Of a stretch of DNA of 64,000 bases, positions 18,230-26,156 are shown one piece after another; position 1 is the stretch's first letter, and each line of letters opens with the position of its first letter. This DNA is from Craurococcus roseus (GTDB taxonomy: Bacteria > Pseudomonadota > Alphaproteobacteria > Acetobacterales > Acetobacteraceae): NCBI RefSeq assembly GCF_039523795.1, contig NZ_BAAAFZ010000008.1:186001-250000 (forward strand), read 5' to 3'. A model generated the notes under the pieces. That model saw only the letters and a list, made by a program, of their open reading frames with translations. It was not told where the DNA came from and did not search any database. Position numbers and translations under genes: made by a program.

Positions 18230-19135
18230 ATGGTGCGAATCGGAATCGACCTCGGCGGGACCAAGACGGAGGTCGCGGTCCTCGCGCCGGACGGGCGCGC
18301 GCTGCTCCGGCGCCGGGCACCGACCCCGCCCGGCTACGCCGGCACCGTCGCCCTCGTCGGCGAACTGGTGGAGGCGGCGGAGCGTGAAGCGGGCGCGCCG
18401 CCAGGGGGCGCAACGGTCGGCGTGGGGATACCCGGCAGCCTTTCGCCCACGACCGGGCTGGTGCGCGGCGCGAACAGCACATGGCTGAACGGCGGCCGGC
18501 TGGACCGCGACCTTTCCGCGCGCCTCCGCCGCGAGGTGCGCCTGGCCAACGACGCCAACTGCCTCGCGCTGAGCGAGGCGGCGGACGGCGCCGGCGCGGG
18601 CTTCGGCACGGTGTTCGCCGCCATCCTAGGCACGGGCACCGGTGCCGGCGTCGTCGTGGACGGCAGGCTCCTGGACGGGCGCAACCGGATCGCGGGCGAG
18701 TGGGGCCACAACCCCCTGCCTTGGATGGAGGCGGGGGAGCACCCCGGACCCGCTTGCTGGTGCGGGCAGCGGGGCTGCATCGAGGCGTTCCTTTGCGGCC
18801 CGGCGCTGGCAGCGGACGCGGACGGGCCCGGGGCGCGCGACACCGGGGCGCTGCCGGCGCGCGCCGCGGCCGGGGACGCGCGGGCGGAGGCGGCGCTGCG
18901 GCGGCACGCGGGGCGGCTGGCGCGGGCGCTGGCGCACGTCGTCAACCTGCTCGACCCGGATTGCGTGGTGCTCGGCGGCGGGCTGTCGAACATGGAGCAC
19001 CTCTATGAGGAGGTGCCGCGGCTCTGGGGGCGATGGGTGTTCAGCGACTCGGTGACGACGCCGATCCTGCGCGCGCGGCACGGCGACAGCTCCGGGGTGC
19101 TCGGCGCGGCGCGGCTGTGGGACGCGGCGCCTTGA
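18230..19135 (+). CDS. ROK family sugar kinase (NagK/fructokinase-like)
   Basis: A 301-aa ATP-dependent sugar kinase. It has the N-terminal phosphate loop IGIDLGGTKTEVAVL (residues 4-18), GVGIPGSLSP near 65, catalytic LANDANCLALSEA near 108, the ILGTGTGAGVV phosphate-binding turn near 134 and the ROK zinc site GEWGHNPLP...CWCGQRGCIEAF (His and three Cys, residues about 158-187). GEWGHNPLPWM most resembles N-acetylglucosamine kinase or manno-/fructokinase. No strong RBS precedes ATG 18230. The stop TGA shares its A with the ATG of the next gene, so that gene is coupled to it. Confidence 0.9.
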   Translation: MVRIGIDLGGTKTEVAVLAPDGRALLRRRAPTPPGYAGTVALVGELVEAAEREAGAPPGGATVGVGIPGSLSPTTGLVRGANSTWLNGGRLDRDLSARLRREVRLANDANCLALSEAADGAGAGFGTVFAAILGTGTGAGVVVDGRLLDGRNRIAGEWGHNPLPWMEAGEHPGPACWCGQRGCIEAFLCGPALAADADGPGARDTGALPARAAAGDARAEAALRRHAGRLARALAHVVNLLDPDCVVLGGGLSNMEHLYEEVPRLWGRWVFSDSVTTPILRARHGDSSGVLGAARLWDAAP

Positions 19136-19539
19136 TGGGCGGGGGCGAAACCCGCCGCGGCGCGCGGGCGGGGTTGCGCTACGGCTTCCTGGCCTTCCTC
19201 GCGGGCGCCGTGCTCGGGCCGGTGCGGGAGTTGCTGCTGGCGCCCGCCATGGGGGGCTTGCCGGCGGCGCTGCTCGAAGCCGCGATCATGGCCGCGCTGC
19301 TCTTCCTCGCGGCCAGGGGCGTGCTGGACCGGATGCCGCCGCGGCAGGGGTGGCGGGCGCGCGCGGCGGTGGCGGGCGTCGGCCTCGCGGTCGTGCTGCT
19401 GTCCGAGGTCGCGCTCGACGTGGCGCTGGAGGCGAGCGGGATCGCCGAGGCGCGGGCGCCGCGTTCGGTGGCGGAGCAGGCGGTCGGGTTGCCGCTGCTG
19501 CTCTGGTTGGCGGCCCTGCCGCTGTTGTTGCGCCGGTGA
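19135..19539 (+). CDS. Small integral membrane protein, function unknown
   Basis: A 134-aa protein with about four hydrophobic helices: residues 16-34, 41-58, 71-93 and 115-131, separated by short Arg-rich loops. I recognise no catalytic motif and no family with certainty. It starts at ATG 19135, sharing one base with the ROK kinase stop, and ends overlapping the GTG that opens the dinB remnant. It thus lies in a tight plus-strand string. Hydrophobicity patterning and coupling make it a credible gene; the role is unknown. Confidence 0.6.
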   Translation: MGGGETRRGARAGLRYGFLAFLAGAVLGPVRELLLAPAMGGLPAALLEAAIMAALLFLAARGVLDRMPPRQGWRARAAVAGVGLAVVLLSEVALDVALEASGIAEARAPRSVAEQAVGLPLLLWLAALPLLLRR

Positions 19540-20815
19540 CGCCTGCCCTCCCCGCCCTCTGCCGGGACTGCGCCGCGGTGTTCCCGGCGGGACGCGCGGC
19601 GGCGGCGGGGTGCGCTTGCGGCTCGCGCCGGCTGCTGCGGCACCCGGAGCTGCTGGCGCTCTCGGTCGCGCATGTGGATTGCGACGCCTTCTACGCCAGC
19701 GTGGAGAAGCGCGACCGGCCGGAGTTGATGGCGCTGCCGGTGGTGGTGGGCGGCGGGCGTTAGGGCGTGGTGTCGGCCGCCTGCTACATCGCGCGCGCGG
19801 CCGGGGTGCGGCCCGCCATGCCCGTGTTCAAGGCGCTGCGGCTGTGCCCGGACGCCGTGGTGCTCAAGCCGAACATGGCGAAGTACGCCGCCGAGGCACG
19901 CCGCATCCGCGCGTTCATGGAGCGGCTGACGCCGCTCGTGCAGCCGCTGTCCATCGACGAGGCGGTGCTGGGCCTTTCGGGCACCGCGGCGCTGCACCGG
20001 GCGCCGCCGGTTGCCGTGCTCGCCCGCTTCGCGCTGGACGTGTAGCGGGAGGTGGGCGTCACGTTTCGGTCGGGCCGGCCCCGAACCGGCTTTTGGCGAA
20101 GATCGCGGCGGAGCGGGGCAAGCCGCGCGGCTTCGCGGTGATCGGCGCGGCGGGGGCGGCATCCCTGCTGGCGCCCGAACCCGTCACCCTGCTGCCCGGA
20201 GTCGGCCCGGCGATGGCGCGGCGGCTGGCGGCGGCCGGGCTCACCCGGCTCGGCCAGCTCGCGGCCCTGTCGCCGCAGGAGGCGGCGCGGCGCTTCGGCG
20301 AGGAAGGGATGGCGCTCGCGGCGCGCGCCCGGGGCGAGGACGCGCGGCCGGTGGTGCCGGAACGGGAAACGCGCTCGATGAGCGCGGAGACCACCTTCGA
20401 CGCGGACCTTTCCGCGGTCGAAGCGCTGGAGCGGCCGTTGTGGCGGATGTGCGAGAGGCTTTCGCGGCGCTTGGCGGAGAAGGGCTTCTCGGCCGGCGGG
20501 GCGGTGTTGAAACTCAAGACGGCGGGCTTCGCGCTGCGCACCCGCCACGCGCGGCTGCCGGCGCCGACCGTGCTGCCGGACACGCTGTTCGCGGCGGCGC
20601 GGCCGTTGCTGCTGCGGGAGGCGGACGGGACGGCGTTCCGCTTGATCGGCATCGGCGCGCAGCCGCTCGTGCCGCTGGCGCTAGCGAACCGTGGCGACCT
20701 GGCGGACCCGGAGGCGCCGCGGCGCGCGGCCCGGTGGAAGGCGATGGAGGCGCTGCGGGCGCGCTTCGGCGAGGCGGCGGTGGTGCGGGGGCTCGGGTTG
20801 CGGGCCGGGCCGTGA
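19536..20815 (+). pseudogene. dinB: DNA polymerase IV (dinB), disrupted
   Basis: A recognisable Y-family translesion polymerase of about 425 codons, broken three times. The alphaproteobacterial N-terminal Cys cluster (LCRDC...CACG) is followed by VAHVDCDAFYASVEKRD, then TAG at 19761-19763 where orthologues have Arg (GGGRRGVVS). The same frame continues with ACYIARAAGVRPAMPVFKAL and the catalytic LSIDEA, then TAG at 20043-20045 where Glu is usual. A 1-base deletion near 20061-20066 moves the SVGPAPNRLLAKIAAERGKP segment to another frame. HhH and little-finger domains follow intact to 20815. Motif SIDEAFLDL is also altered (SIDEAVLGL). Sequencing error cannot explain three lesions easily. GTG 19536 overlaps the previous gene. 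Confidence 0.85.
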
Positions 20816-21048
20816 CGCAGCGGGGCGCGATCGAGACTCCTCTCCCCCCACGCTCCTGGCAGGTGGCGTTTCGTCCGGCGCTCCGTCGCGGAACGGAAGG
20901 TCGTGGGCGCTCCCCGCGACGGTTCGGGATCGGGGGCGGCAGTCTCCGCTGAAACGGGCGCGATGGAGCGCGTTTCCGCGCGGGCGCCCTCCTTCGGGAA
21001 AGGCCGACTCTCGCCGTCGGCGCCCCTCGTGGCGGGTGCGGAGGACAC

Positions 21049-21588
21049 ATGGACCACCTGTTCGGAGGCGCCGGGGAGCTCGGCTGGGTCGCGGCCAAGG
21101 CGTTCCTGCTTTACCTCACCGCCGTGTTCGCCCTCCGGCTCGGGAAGCGGCGCGCGCTGGCGGACCTGTCCCCGTTCGACTTCGTGGCAGCCGTGGCCGT
21201 GGGCGCCGTGGTCGGTCGGCTGCCGAGCGCCGCAGATTCCAGCTACCTCGCCGGGGCCGCGACGCTGTTCGCGGTGCTGGCGGCGCACCGCTGCGTCACC
21301 CGGCTGCACGAATTCCCCGGCTTCGCGCGGTTCCTGGAGGACTTCCCGCGCCTCCTGGTCGCGCACGGCCGGGTGCTCGACCGCGAGCTGCGGCGCTGCG
21401 GGATGACGCGGGGCGACCTGTACGGCCTGCTGCGGCAACGCGGCGTCGGCGAGCTGGCGGAGGTGCGCTTCGCCGTGCTGGAGCAGCGCGGGCAGCTCTC
21501 GGTGATCCGCGGGGGCGGCGAAGGGGACGCGGACCCGGAGCTGGTCCGCGACATCCTGGCGCGGCTCCCGGGCCAGGGCGCGCGCTGA
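21049..21588 (+). CDS. DUF421 (YetF-like) membrane protein
   Basis: A 179-aa protein with a hydrophobic N-terminal third (three spans within residues 8-85, including LTAVFALRLGKRRALADLSPFDFV) and a soluble C-terminal domain. That domain has LLVAHGRVLDRELRRCGMTRGDLYGLLRQRGV and a beta-rich VRFAVLEQRGQLSVI end. This is the YetF/DUF421 layout; the family's function is poorly defined, with some members linked to spore or envelope homeostasis. The ATG lies 233 bp after the dinB remnant. A weak GGAGGACAC element precedes it. Confidence 0.85.
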   Translation: MDHLFGGAGELGWVAAKAFLLYLTAVFALRLGKRRALADLSPFDFVAAVAVGAVVGRLPSAADSSYLAGAATLFAVLAAHRCVTRLHEFPGFARFLEDFPRLLVAHGRVLDRELRRCGMTRGDLYGLLRQRGVGELAEVRFAVLEQRGQLSVIRGGGEGDADPELVRDILARLPGQGAR

Positions 21589-21710
21589 CGCGGCCCGCCG
21601 CCGGCCAGGGGCGCACGGCGGCCCGGGCGGCCCGGGCGACCAGGAAGCCCCGCACCTCGCCCCGCGTTGGCGCGCGACGGAAGCGCCCGGGGCGCGGCGG
21701 AGGAGAGGGC

Positions 21711-22577
21711 ATGAACACCTATCTGGGCCTTGCTATAGGGTTGGCATTGCTGCTGGGCGGCGGCGAGGCGCTTGTGCGCGGCTCGGTGGCCGTGGCGGCG
21801 CGGCTCGGCGTGTCGCCGCTGCTGATCGGGCTGACGCTGGTGGGCTTCGGCACCTCGACGCCGGAGCTGGTGGCCAGCCTGGACGCCGCGCTGCGGGGCT
21901 CGCCGGCGGTCGCCTTCGGCAACGTGGTGGGCAGCAACATCCTCAACATCGTGGGCATCCTCGGCCTCGCGGCCGTGATCCTGCCGGCGGCGGTGGCGCT
22001 GTAGGGCGGGATCGGCCGCGCGACGGGCCTGGGTTTCCTGGCGCTCCTCCTTGGCTACACGGTCTGGACCTACCTATCCGAGCGCGCCGACCCGGCCTCG
22101 CCTTCCGCCGCCATGCACGCGGTCGAGGCGGCGGAGCTGGAGGCCATGCCGCCGCGGGGCTTGGGCCTCGGCGCCGGCGCGGCCCTCGCGGCCGGCGGCA
22201 TAGCGGGCGTGGTGTTCGGGGCCGACCTGCTGGTGGACGCGTCGCTGGAGATCGCCCGGGCCGCCGGGCTGTCCGAGGCGGTGATCGGCCTGACCCTGGT
22301 GGCCGTCGGCACCTCGCTGCCGGAGCTGGCCACCTCCGTTTCCGCGGCGCTGCGGCGGCACACCGACGTGGCCTTCGGCAACGTGCTGGGCAGCAACATC
22401 TTCAACATCCTCGGCATCGCCGGCGCCACCGCGGTGGTCTCGCCCATGGCCGCGCCAACCGAGATCGCGCGCTTCGACATCTGGGCGATGCTGGCGGCGG
22501 CTGTGCTGCTGGTGGCCTTCGCCGTGTCCGGCTGGCGCGTGAGCCGGTGGCAGGGCGCCGCGCTGGGCTTGCCCTGA
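21711..22577 (+). pseudogene. Calcium/cation antiporter (CaCA, YrbG-like), disrupted
   Basis: Both alpha repeats of a CaCA exchanger are present in one frame: GFGTSTPELVASLDAALRGSP with FGNVVGSNILNIVGILG in the first half, and AVGTSLPELATSVSAALRR with FGNVLGSNIFNILGI in the second. An in-frame TAG at 22002-22004 separates them. The link between repeats is also about 40 residues shorter than usual for the family, as if roughly two membrane spans had been lost at or near the TAG. ATG 21711 has a GGAGGAGAGG RBS. Each half alone should not transport. Readthrough is possible in principle but does not restore the missing spans. Confidence 0.8.
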
Positions 22578-22603
22578 CGCGGCACGGCGCCCGCCGTGCC
22601 GCG

Positions 22604-22801
22604 TCAGGCTTGGCTGTCGCTCCCACCTCGGTTGCTCGGCGGCCCCGCCGTGCCCCTCGCCTCCGCTTCGGCGTTCATGGCCGCCAAGGTTTCGGGGCTG
22701 CATCCCGGCACCAGGGCGAGCAGCGCGAGCGCCGGCAAAAGCGCGAGCAGTCCCGCCGCCGACCGGAGGGCCGGCCGTGTGCGGCGTCGTGTTTGCGTCA
22801 T
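22604..22801 (-). CDS. Small putative lipoprotein
   Basis: A 65-aa product with a positively charged N-terminus (TQTRRRTRPALR), a hydrophobic stretch and a lipobox-like LVPGC ending near residue 32. It has only about 33 residues after the Cys, rich in Ala/Glu/Gly/Ser. If real it would be a periplasmic-facing inner- or outer-membrane lipoprotein. It lies downstream of the two peptide-type ABC permeases on the same strand. No homologue is known to me and the RBS is poor, so this rests on the signal alone. Confidence 0.45.
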   Translation of the reverse strand: MTQTRRRTRPALRSAAGLLALLPALALLALVPGCSPETLAAMNAEAEARGTAGPPSNRGGSDSQA

Positions 22802-22906
22802 GGCAAGGGTAGCGTGCGCGTCGGCGCGCGGTTGCGTTCTCTCCTCCGGGTCCTCGCGCCGCTGGTGGGCTGCCCTGCCGCTCACCGTCCCGCGCCGGCG
22901 CAGGCG

Positions 22907-23734
22907 TCACGCCGACGGTTGGCGCAGCCCGTCCGCGACCAGCGTGCAGCCCGCCACGGCGAGCAGGATCGCCAAGCCCGGCCAGACGGCGGTCAGAGGG
23001 GCGCTGAACACCAACTCCTGCGCGTTGGCGAGCATATTGCCCCAGGAGGGCGCCGGCGGCTGGATGCCCAAGCCGAGGAAGCTCAGCGCGCTCTCCGCCA
23101 GGATGGCGCCCGCGACCGACAGCGCCGCCGCGACCAGAACGGGCCCAGCGATGTTGGGGGCGACGTGGCGCAGCAGGACGCGCCCCTCGGTCGCGCCGGA
23201 GACGCGGGCGGCCGCGACGTAGTCGCGCGCGAGTTCCGCCAGCGCCGCCGCGCGCGCCAGGCGCGCGACGCCCACCCAGCCGAACAGCGTCAGGATCGCC
23301 ACCAGGCGCGCGATGTCGGAGGCCGCCTCGCCGCGGGGCAGGCCGAAGCGGCCGGTGTCCACCGCGGCCAGCACCACCAGCAGCGGCAGCGCCGGCAGGG
23401 CGAGCATCCCGTCCGCGGTCCGCATCAGCACGGCGTCCGGCCAACCGCCGCGCCACGCGGCGAACAGGCCGACCGCGGCGCCGAGCGCCGTCGCGGCCAC
23501 CGCGACCGCGAGCCCCACCAGGAGCGAGACGCGGGCGCCGAACAGGAGGCGGAGCAGGATGTCGCGCCCCAGCTCGTCCGTGCCGAGCGGGTGCTCCGCC
23601 GAGGGCGGGGCGAGGCGGCCGAACAGGTCGGGCGTGAAGGGGTCGTGGCCCAGCCAATCCTGCGCCCAAGGCGCCGCCAGGGCCCCGGCCGCCAGGGGCA
23701 GGAGCAGCGCCAAGCCCAGCCGGAGCCGCGTCAA
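22907..23734 (-). CDS. ABC transporter permease (DppC/OppC type)
   Basis: A 275-aa inner-membrane permease. After the first span and the family-typical HPLGTDELGRDILLRLLFGARVSL near residue 48 come about five more spans. The cytoplasmic EAA loop reads YVAAARVSGATEGRVLLRHVAPNI near residue 172, the docking site for a DppD/DppF-type ATPase. It starts 9 bp after the DppB-like gene. No ATPase or binding protein of this family occurs in the window, so this is a half-complete importer unless the rest is elsewhere. Confidence 0.93.
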   Translation of the reverse strand: MTRLRLGLALLLPLAAGALAAPWAQDWLGHDPFTPDLFGRLAPPSAEHPLGTDELGRDILLRLLFGARVSLLVGLAVAVAATALGAAVGLFAAWRGGWPDAVLMRTADGMLALPALPLLVVLAAVDTGRFGLPRGEAASDIARLVAILTLFGWVGVARLARAAALAELARDYVAAARVSGATEGRVLLRHVAPNIAGPVLVAAALSVAGAILAESALSFLGLGIQPPAPSWGNMLANAQELVFSAPLTAVWPGLAILLAVAGCTLVADGLRQPSA

Positions 23735-23743
23735 CCGCCCGCC

Positions 23744-24682
23744 TCAGCCACGGAGCCTCGGGTCGATCAGCCGCTGCGCGATGTCGGCGGCCAGCGTCGC
23801 CAGCATGGTCACCGCGGAGGCTAGCAGCAGCGCCAGCAGCGCGAGGTTGTAGTCGTTGCCCATCACCGCGTCGTAGATCAGCTTGCCCATGCCGGGGCGG
23901 GCGAAGATGGTTTCGGCGATCAGGGCGCCCGAGACCAGCGCGCCCGCGTCCAGCGCCGCGACCGTCAGCACCGGCACCGCGGCGTTGGGGAAGGCGTGCC
24001 GCCACACCACGGCGCGCTCGGGCAGTCCCTTCATGCGGGCGGTGCGGATGTAGGGCTCGCGCAGCACGGCTTGCGTGGCGGCCATGGCGTGGCGCGCGTA
24101 GGCGGCGAGGTTGACGATCGAGAGCGTCGCCACCGGCAGGGCAAGGAAGCGCAGGGCTTCGAGAATGCCGGGCGCCTCGGGGGAGCCGCCGGCGGGGAGC
24201 CAGCCCAGGGTGACGGCGAACAGGATCACCAGCAGGATGCCGAGCCAGAAGCCCGGCATGGACTGGGCCAGGATCGCCACCGTGTCCACCGCCGGAGCCC
24301 AGCGCGGCCGGGCCGCAGCCAGCACGCCGAGCGCCGTGCCGAGGCCGGCCGCCAACGCCAGCGACGCGCCGAGCAGCGCCAGGGTCGAGCGGAGCGCCGG
24401 CCACAGCACACGCTCCACGGCGACGGCGTAGAGGCGGGAGAAGCCGAACTCCCCGCGCAGCACAGAGGCGAGCCAAGCAAGGTATCGCTCGTGCAGCGGC
24501 CGGTCGAGGCCGTGGGCGGCGCGGAGCCGCTCGATGTCGGCAGCGGTCAGCGCGGGGTCGGCCATCATGGCGAGGTCGGCCGGGTCGCCCGGCATGAGGC
24601 CCATCACCAGCCAGACCAGGGCGGAGACGGCGAGCAGCGTCGCCGCCATCTGCAAGAACCGGGAGGCGACCAGCCGGAGCAC
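23744..24682 (-). CDS. ABC transporter permease (DppB/OppB type)
   Basis: A 312-aa inner-membrane permease of the peptide/nickel group. It begins with the canonical first span then MPGDPADLAMMADPALTAADIERLRAAHGLD, has GEFGFS near 85, and its EAA loop is YIRTARMKGLPERAVVWRHAFPNA near residue 200. The frame is open upstream, but GTG 24682, 17 bp after the DUF3455 stop, fits the family's N-terminus; the preceding codon run has no start with an RBS. It forms the channel with the DppC-like partner. The substrate may be peptide, nickel or another solute. Confidence 0.9.
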   Translation of the reverse strand: MLRLVASRFLQMAATLLAVSALVWLVMGLMPGDPADLAMMADPALTAADIERLRAAHGLDRPLHERYLAWLASVLRGEFGFSRLYAVAVERVLWPALRSTLALLGASLALAAGLGTALGVLAAARPRWAPAVDTVAILAQSMPGFWLGILLVILFAVTLGWLPAGGSPEAPGILEALRFLALPVATLSIVNLAAYARHAMAATQAVLREPYIRTARMKGLPERAVVWRHAFPNAAVPVLTVAALDAGALVSGALIAETIFARPGMGKLIYDAVMGNDYNLALLALLLASAVTMLATLAADIAQRLIDPRLRG

Positions 24683-24699
24683 GGCGGAGTGCGGCGGCG

Positions 24700-25212
24700 T
24701 TACCGGGGGGCGGCGTAGAAGGTGTAGCGCGCCGAGTAGCGCATCCGCGCCGCCTCGCCGGACTCGCAGCGGCCGGCGGGGGCGGCGCCGCCTTCGGTGT
24801 CGTAGCGGCGTATCCAGGCGACCTCGCGCAGCCGGCCCGGCGCCGCCTCGGGCGTGGCGCGCAGCAGCAGCCAAGGGATGGCGCCGGGGCGCGGCGCGGG
24901 CGCGTTCACCGCCACCGCGCCGCGGGTGGTGGACCCGTCCGCCAAGCGCCAGTGCGGCCCGGCGCCGTGGGTGCCGACCTGGCGGCCGGCGTCGTCGAAC
25001 AGCGCGGCTTCCGGCCCGCGGAACACCCAAACGGGGCCGGCGCCGCGCGCCTCGCAAGCGTAGACCTGCACGCCGTCGGCGACCACGTCGAGCAACGGGG
25101 CGGCGCCGGCGGGCGGCATCGCGGGTGCTTCCTGCGCTGGGGCCGGCGGCGGGGCGGCCAGCGCGGCGAGCAACGCCGCGGAAGCGCCGCGACGGAGCGC
25201 GGCCGCTGTCAT
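24700..25212 (-). CDS. DUF3455 domain-containing secreted protein
   Basis: A 170-aa protein with a Sec signal (about residues 1-27, ending APAQ) followed by the DUF3455 core. Recognisable blocks are ADGVQVYACEARGAGPVWVFRG, AALFDDAGRQVGTHGAGPHW, PGAIPWLLLRATPEA and IRRYDTEGGAAPAGRC, with the two Cys residues conserved in the family. The function is unknown; some fungal and bacterial members are secreted. It lies between the HpaI-type aldolase (27 bp upstream) and the DppB-like permease (17 bp downstream), so all are probably in one transcript. Confidence 0.85.
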   Translation of the reverse strand: MTAAALRRGASAALLAALAAPPPAPAQEAPAMPPAGAAPLLDVVADGVQVYACEARGAGPVWVFRGPEAALFDDAGRQVGTHGAGPHWRLADGSTTRGAVAVNAPAPRPGAIPWLLLRATPEAAPGRLREVAWIRRYDTEGGAAPAGRCESGEAARMRYSARYTFYAAPR

Positions 25213-25239
25213 CCTCGCGCCTCCATCGCGGCCCCCCCC

Positions 25240-26067
25240 TCAGCCGGAGGTGGCGCCGGTCTTCGGGTTGGCCGGTTTGGAGGTGTCGGGCGGCGGCAGC
25301 CCCGGGCCCTCCCCGCGCGCCTCCTTCACCGCGGCCCGCGCGGCCATCACCATCAAGCCGACGTCGTTGGCGATGGTGACGAGCTTGAAGCCCATCTTGA
25401 CCATGCGGTGCGCGTAGCCGGCGGTGCCGTTGTGCAGGCCGGCGGCGATGCCGCGCTTGGACGTCTCGTTCAGCAGGCGCTCGTAGATCTTGAGGATCTC
25501 CGGCTCCTCGCGGTCGAGCTTCGGCGCCATGCCGAGCGAGAGGCCGAGGTCGGAGGGGCCGACGTAGATGCCGTCGATGCCCGGCACGTCGAGGATGGCC
25601 TCCAGGTTGTCGAGCGCCTGCTGCGTCTCGATCATCGGGATGACCAGGATCTCGTCGTTGGCGGTCTTCTGGTAGTTGCCGCCTTCGCCGTAGAGGCCGG
25701 CGCGGATCGGGCCGTTGGAGCGCGTGCCCTTGGGCGGGTACTTGGCGTACTGCACCAAGGCGCGCGCCTCGGCCTCGGTGTTCACCATCGGGCAGATCAC
25801 GCCGTAGGCGCCGGCGTCCAGCACCTTGCCGACGATGCCGGGCTCGTTCCAGGGAACGCGCACCATGGGCGTCACGCCGTGAGGCTGCATCCCTTGGAAG
25901 CAGGCGACGCAGGAGAGGTAGTCCTGCACGCCGTGCTGCATGTCCACCGTCACGCTGTCCCAGCCGGCCTGGGAGAACATCTCGGCGCTGAAGGCGTCGG
26001 GGATGGCGAGCCAGCCGTTGACCACCGCCCTGCCCGCCTTCCAGGCTTCCTTGACCTTGTTCGGCAT
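25240..26067 (-). CDS. HpcH/HpaI aldolase family protein
   Basis: A 275-aa class II, metal-dependent pyruvate aldolase of the HpaI/GarL type, with a TIM barrel similar to citrate lyase beta. Visible motifs are FSQAGWDSVTVDMQHGVQDY near residues 31-50 (substrate His), MVRVPWNEPGIVGKVLDAGAYGVICPMV near 68-95 (Arg and the Glu-adjacent Pro-Met) and VIPMIETQQALDNLEAILDVPGIDGIYVGPSDLGLSLG near 142-179 (metal Glu and Asp). It cleaves 2-oxo-3-hydroxy acids, for example from aromatic or sugar-acid catabolism. ATG 26067 has a GGAGGGGAG RBS. A C-terminal 25-residue Pro/Lys tail is extra. Confidence 0.9.
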   Translation of the reverse strand: MPNKVKEAWKAGRAVVNGWLAIPDAFSAEMFSQAGWDSVTVDMQHGVQDYLSCVACFQGMQPHGVTPMVRVPWNEPGIVGKVLDAGAYGVICPMVNTEAEARALVQYAKYPPKGTRSNGPIRAGLYGEGGNYQKTANDEILVIPMIETQQALDNLEAILDVPGIDGIYVGPSDLGLSLGMAPKLDREEPEILKIYERLLNETSKRGIAAGLHNGTAGYAHRMVKMGFKLVTIANDVGLMVMAARAAVKEARGEGPGLPPPDTSKPANPKTGATSG

Positions 26068-26156
26068 CCTCGGCGACTCCCCTCCGGCGGCTGGTGCGGC
26101 AACGCTAGGCGAGGGAGCCGGAGGGGTCAAAGCGCCGCTCGGCGGCGCCGCCCGCG

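Noticed and set aside
19761..22004. Possible reassignment of TAG to a sense codon.
   Set aside because: TAG ends several normal genes here (for example at 5192, 7088 and 12834), and the broken genes also carry a frameshift or a deletion.
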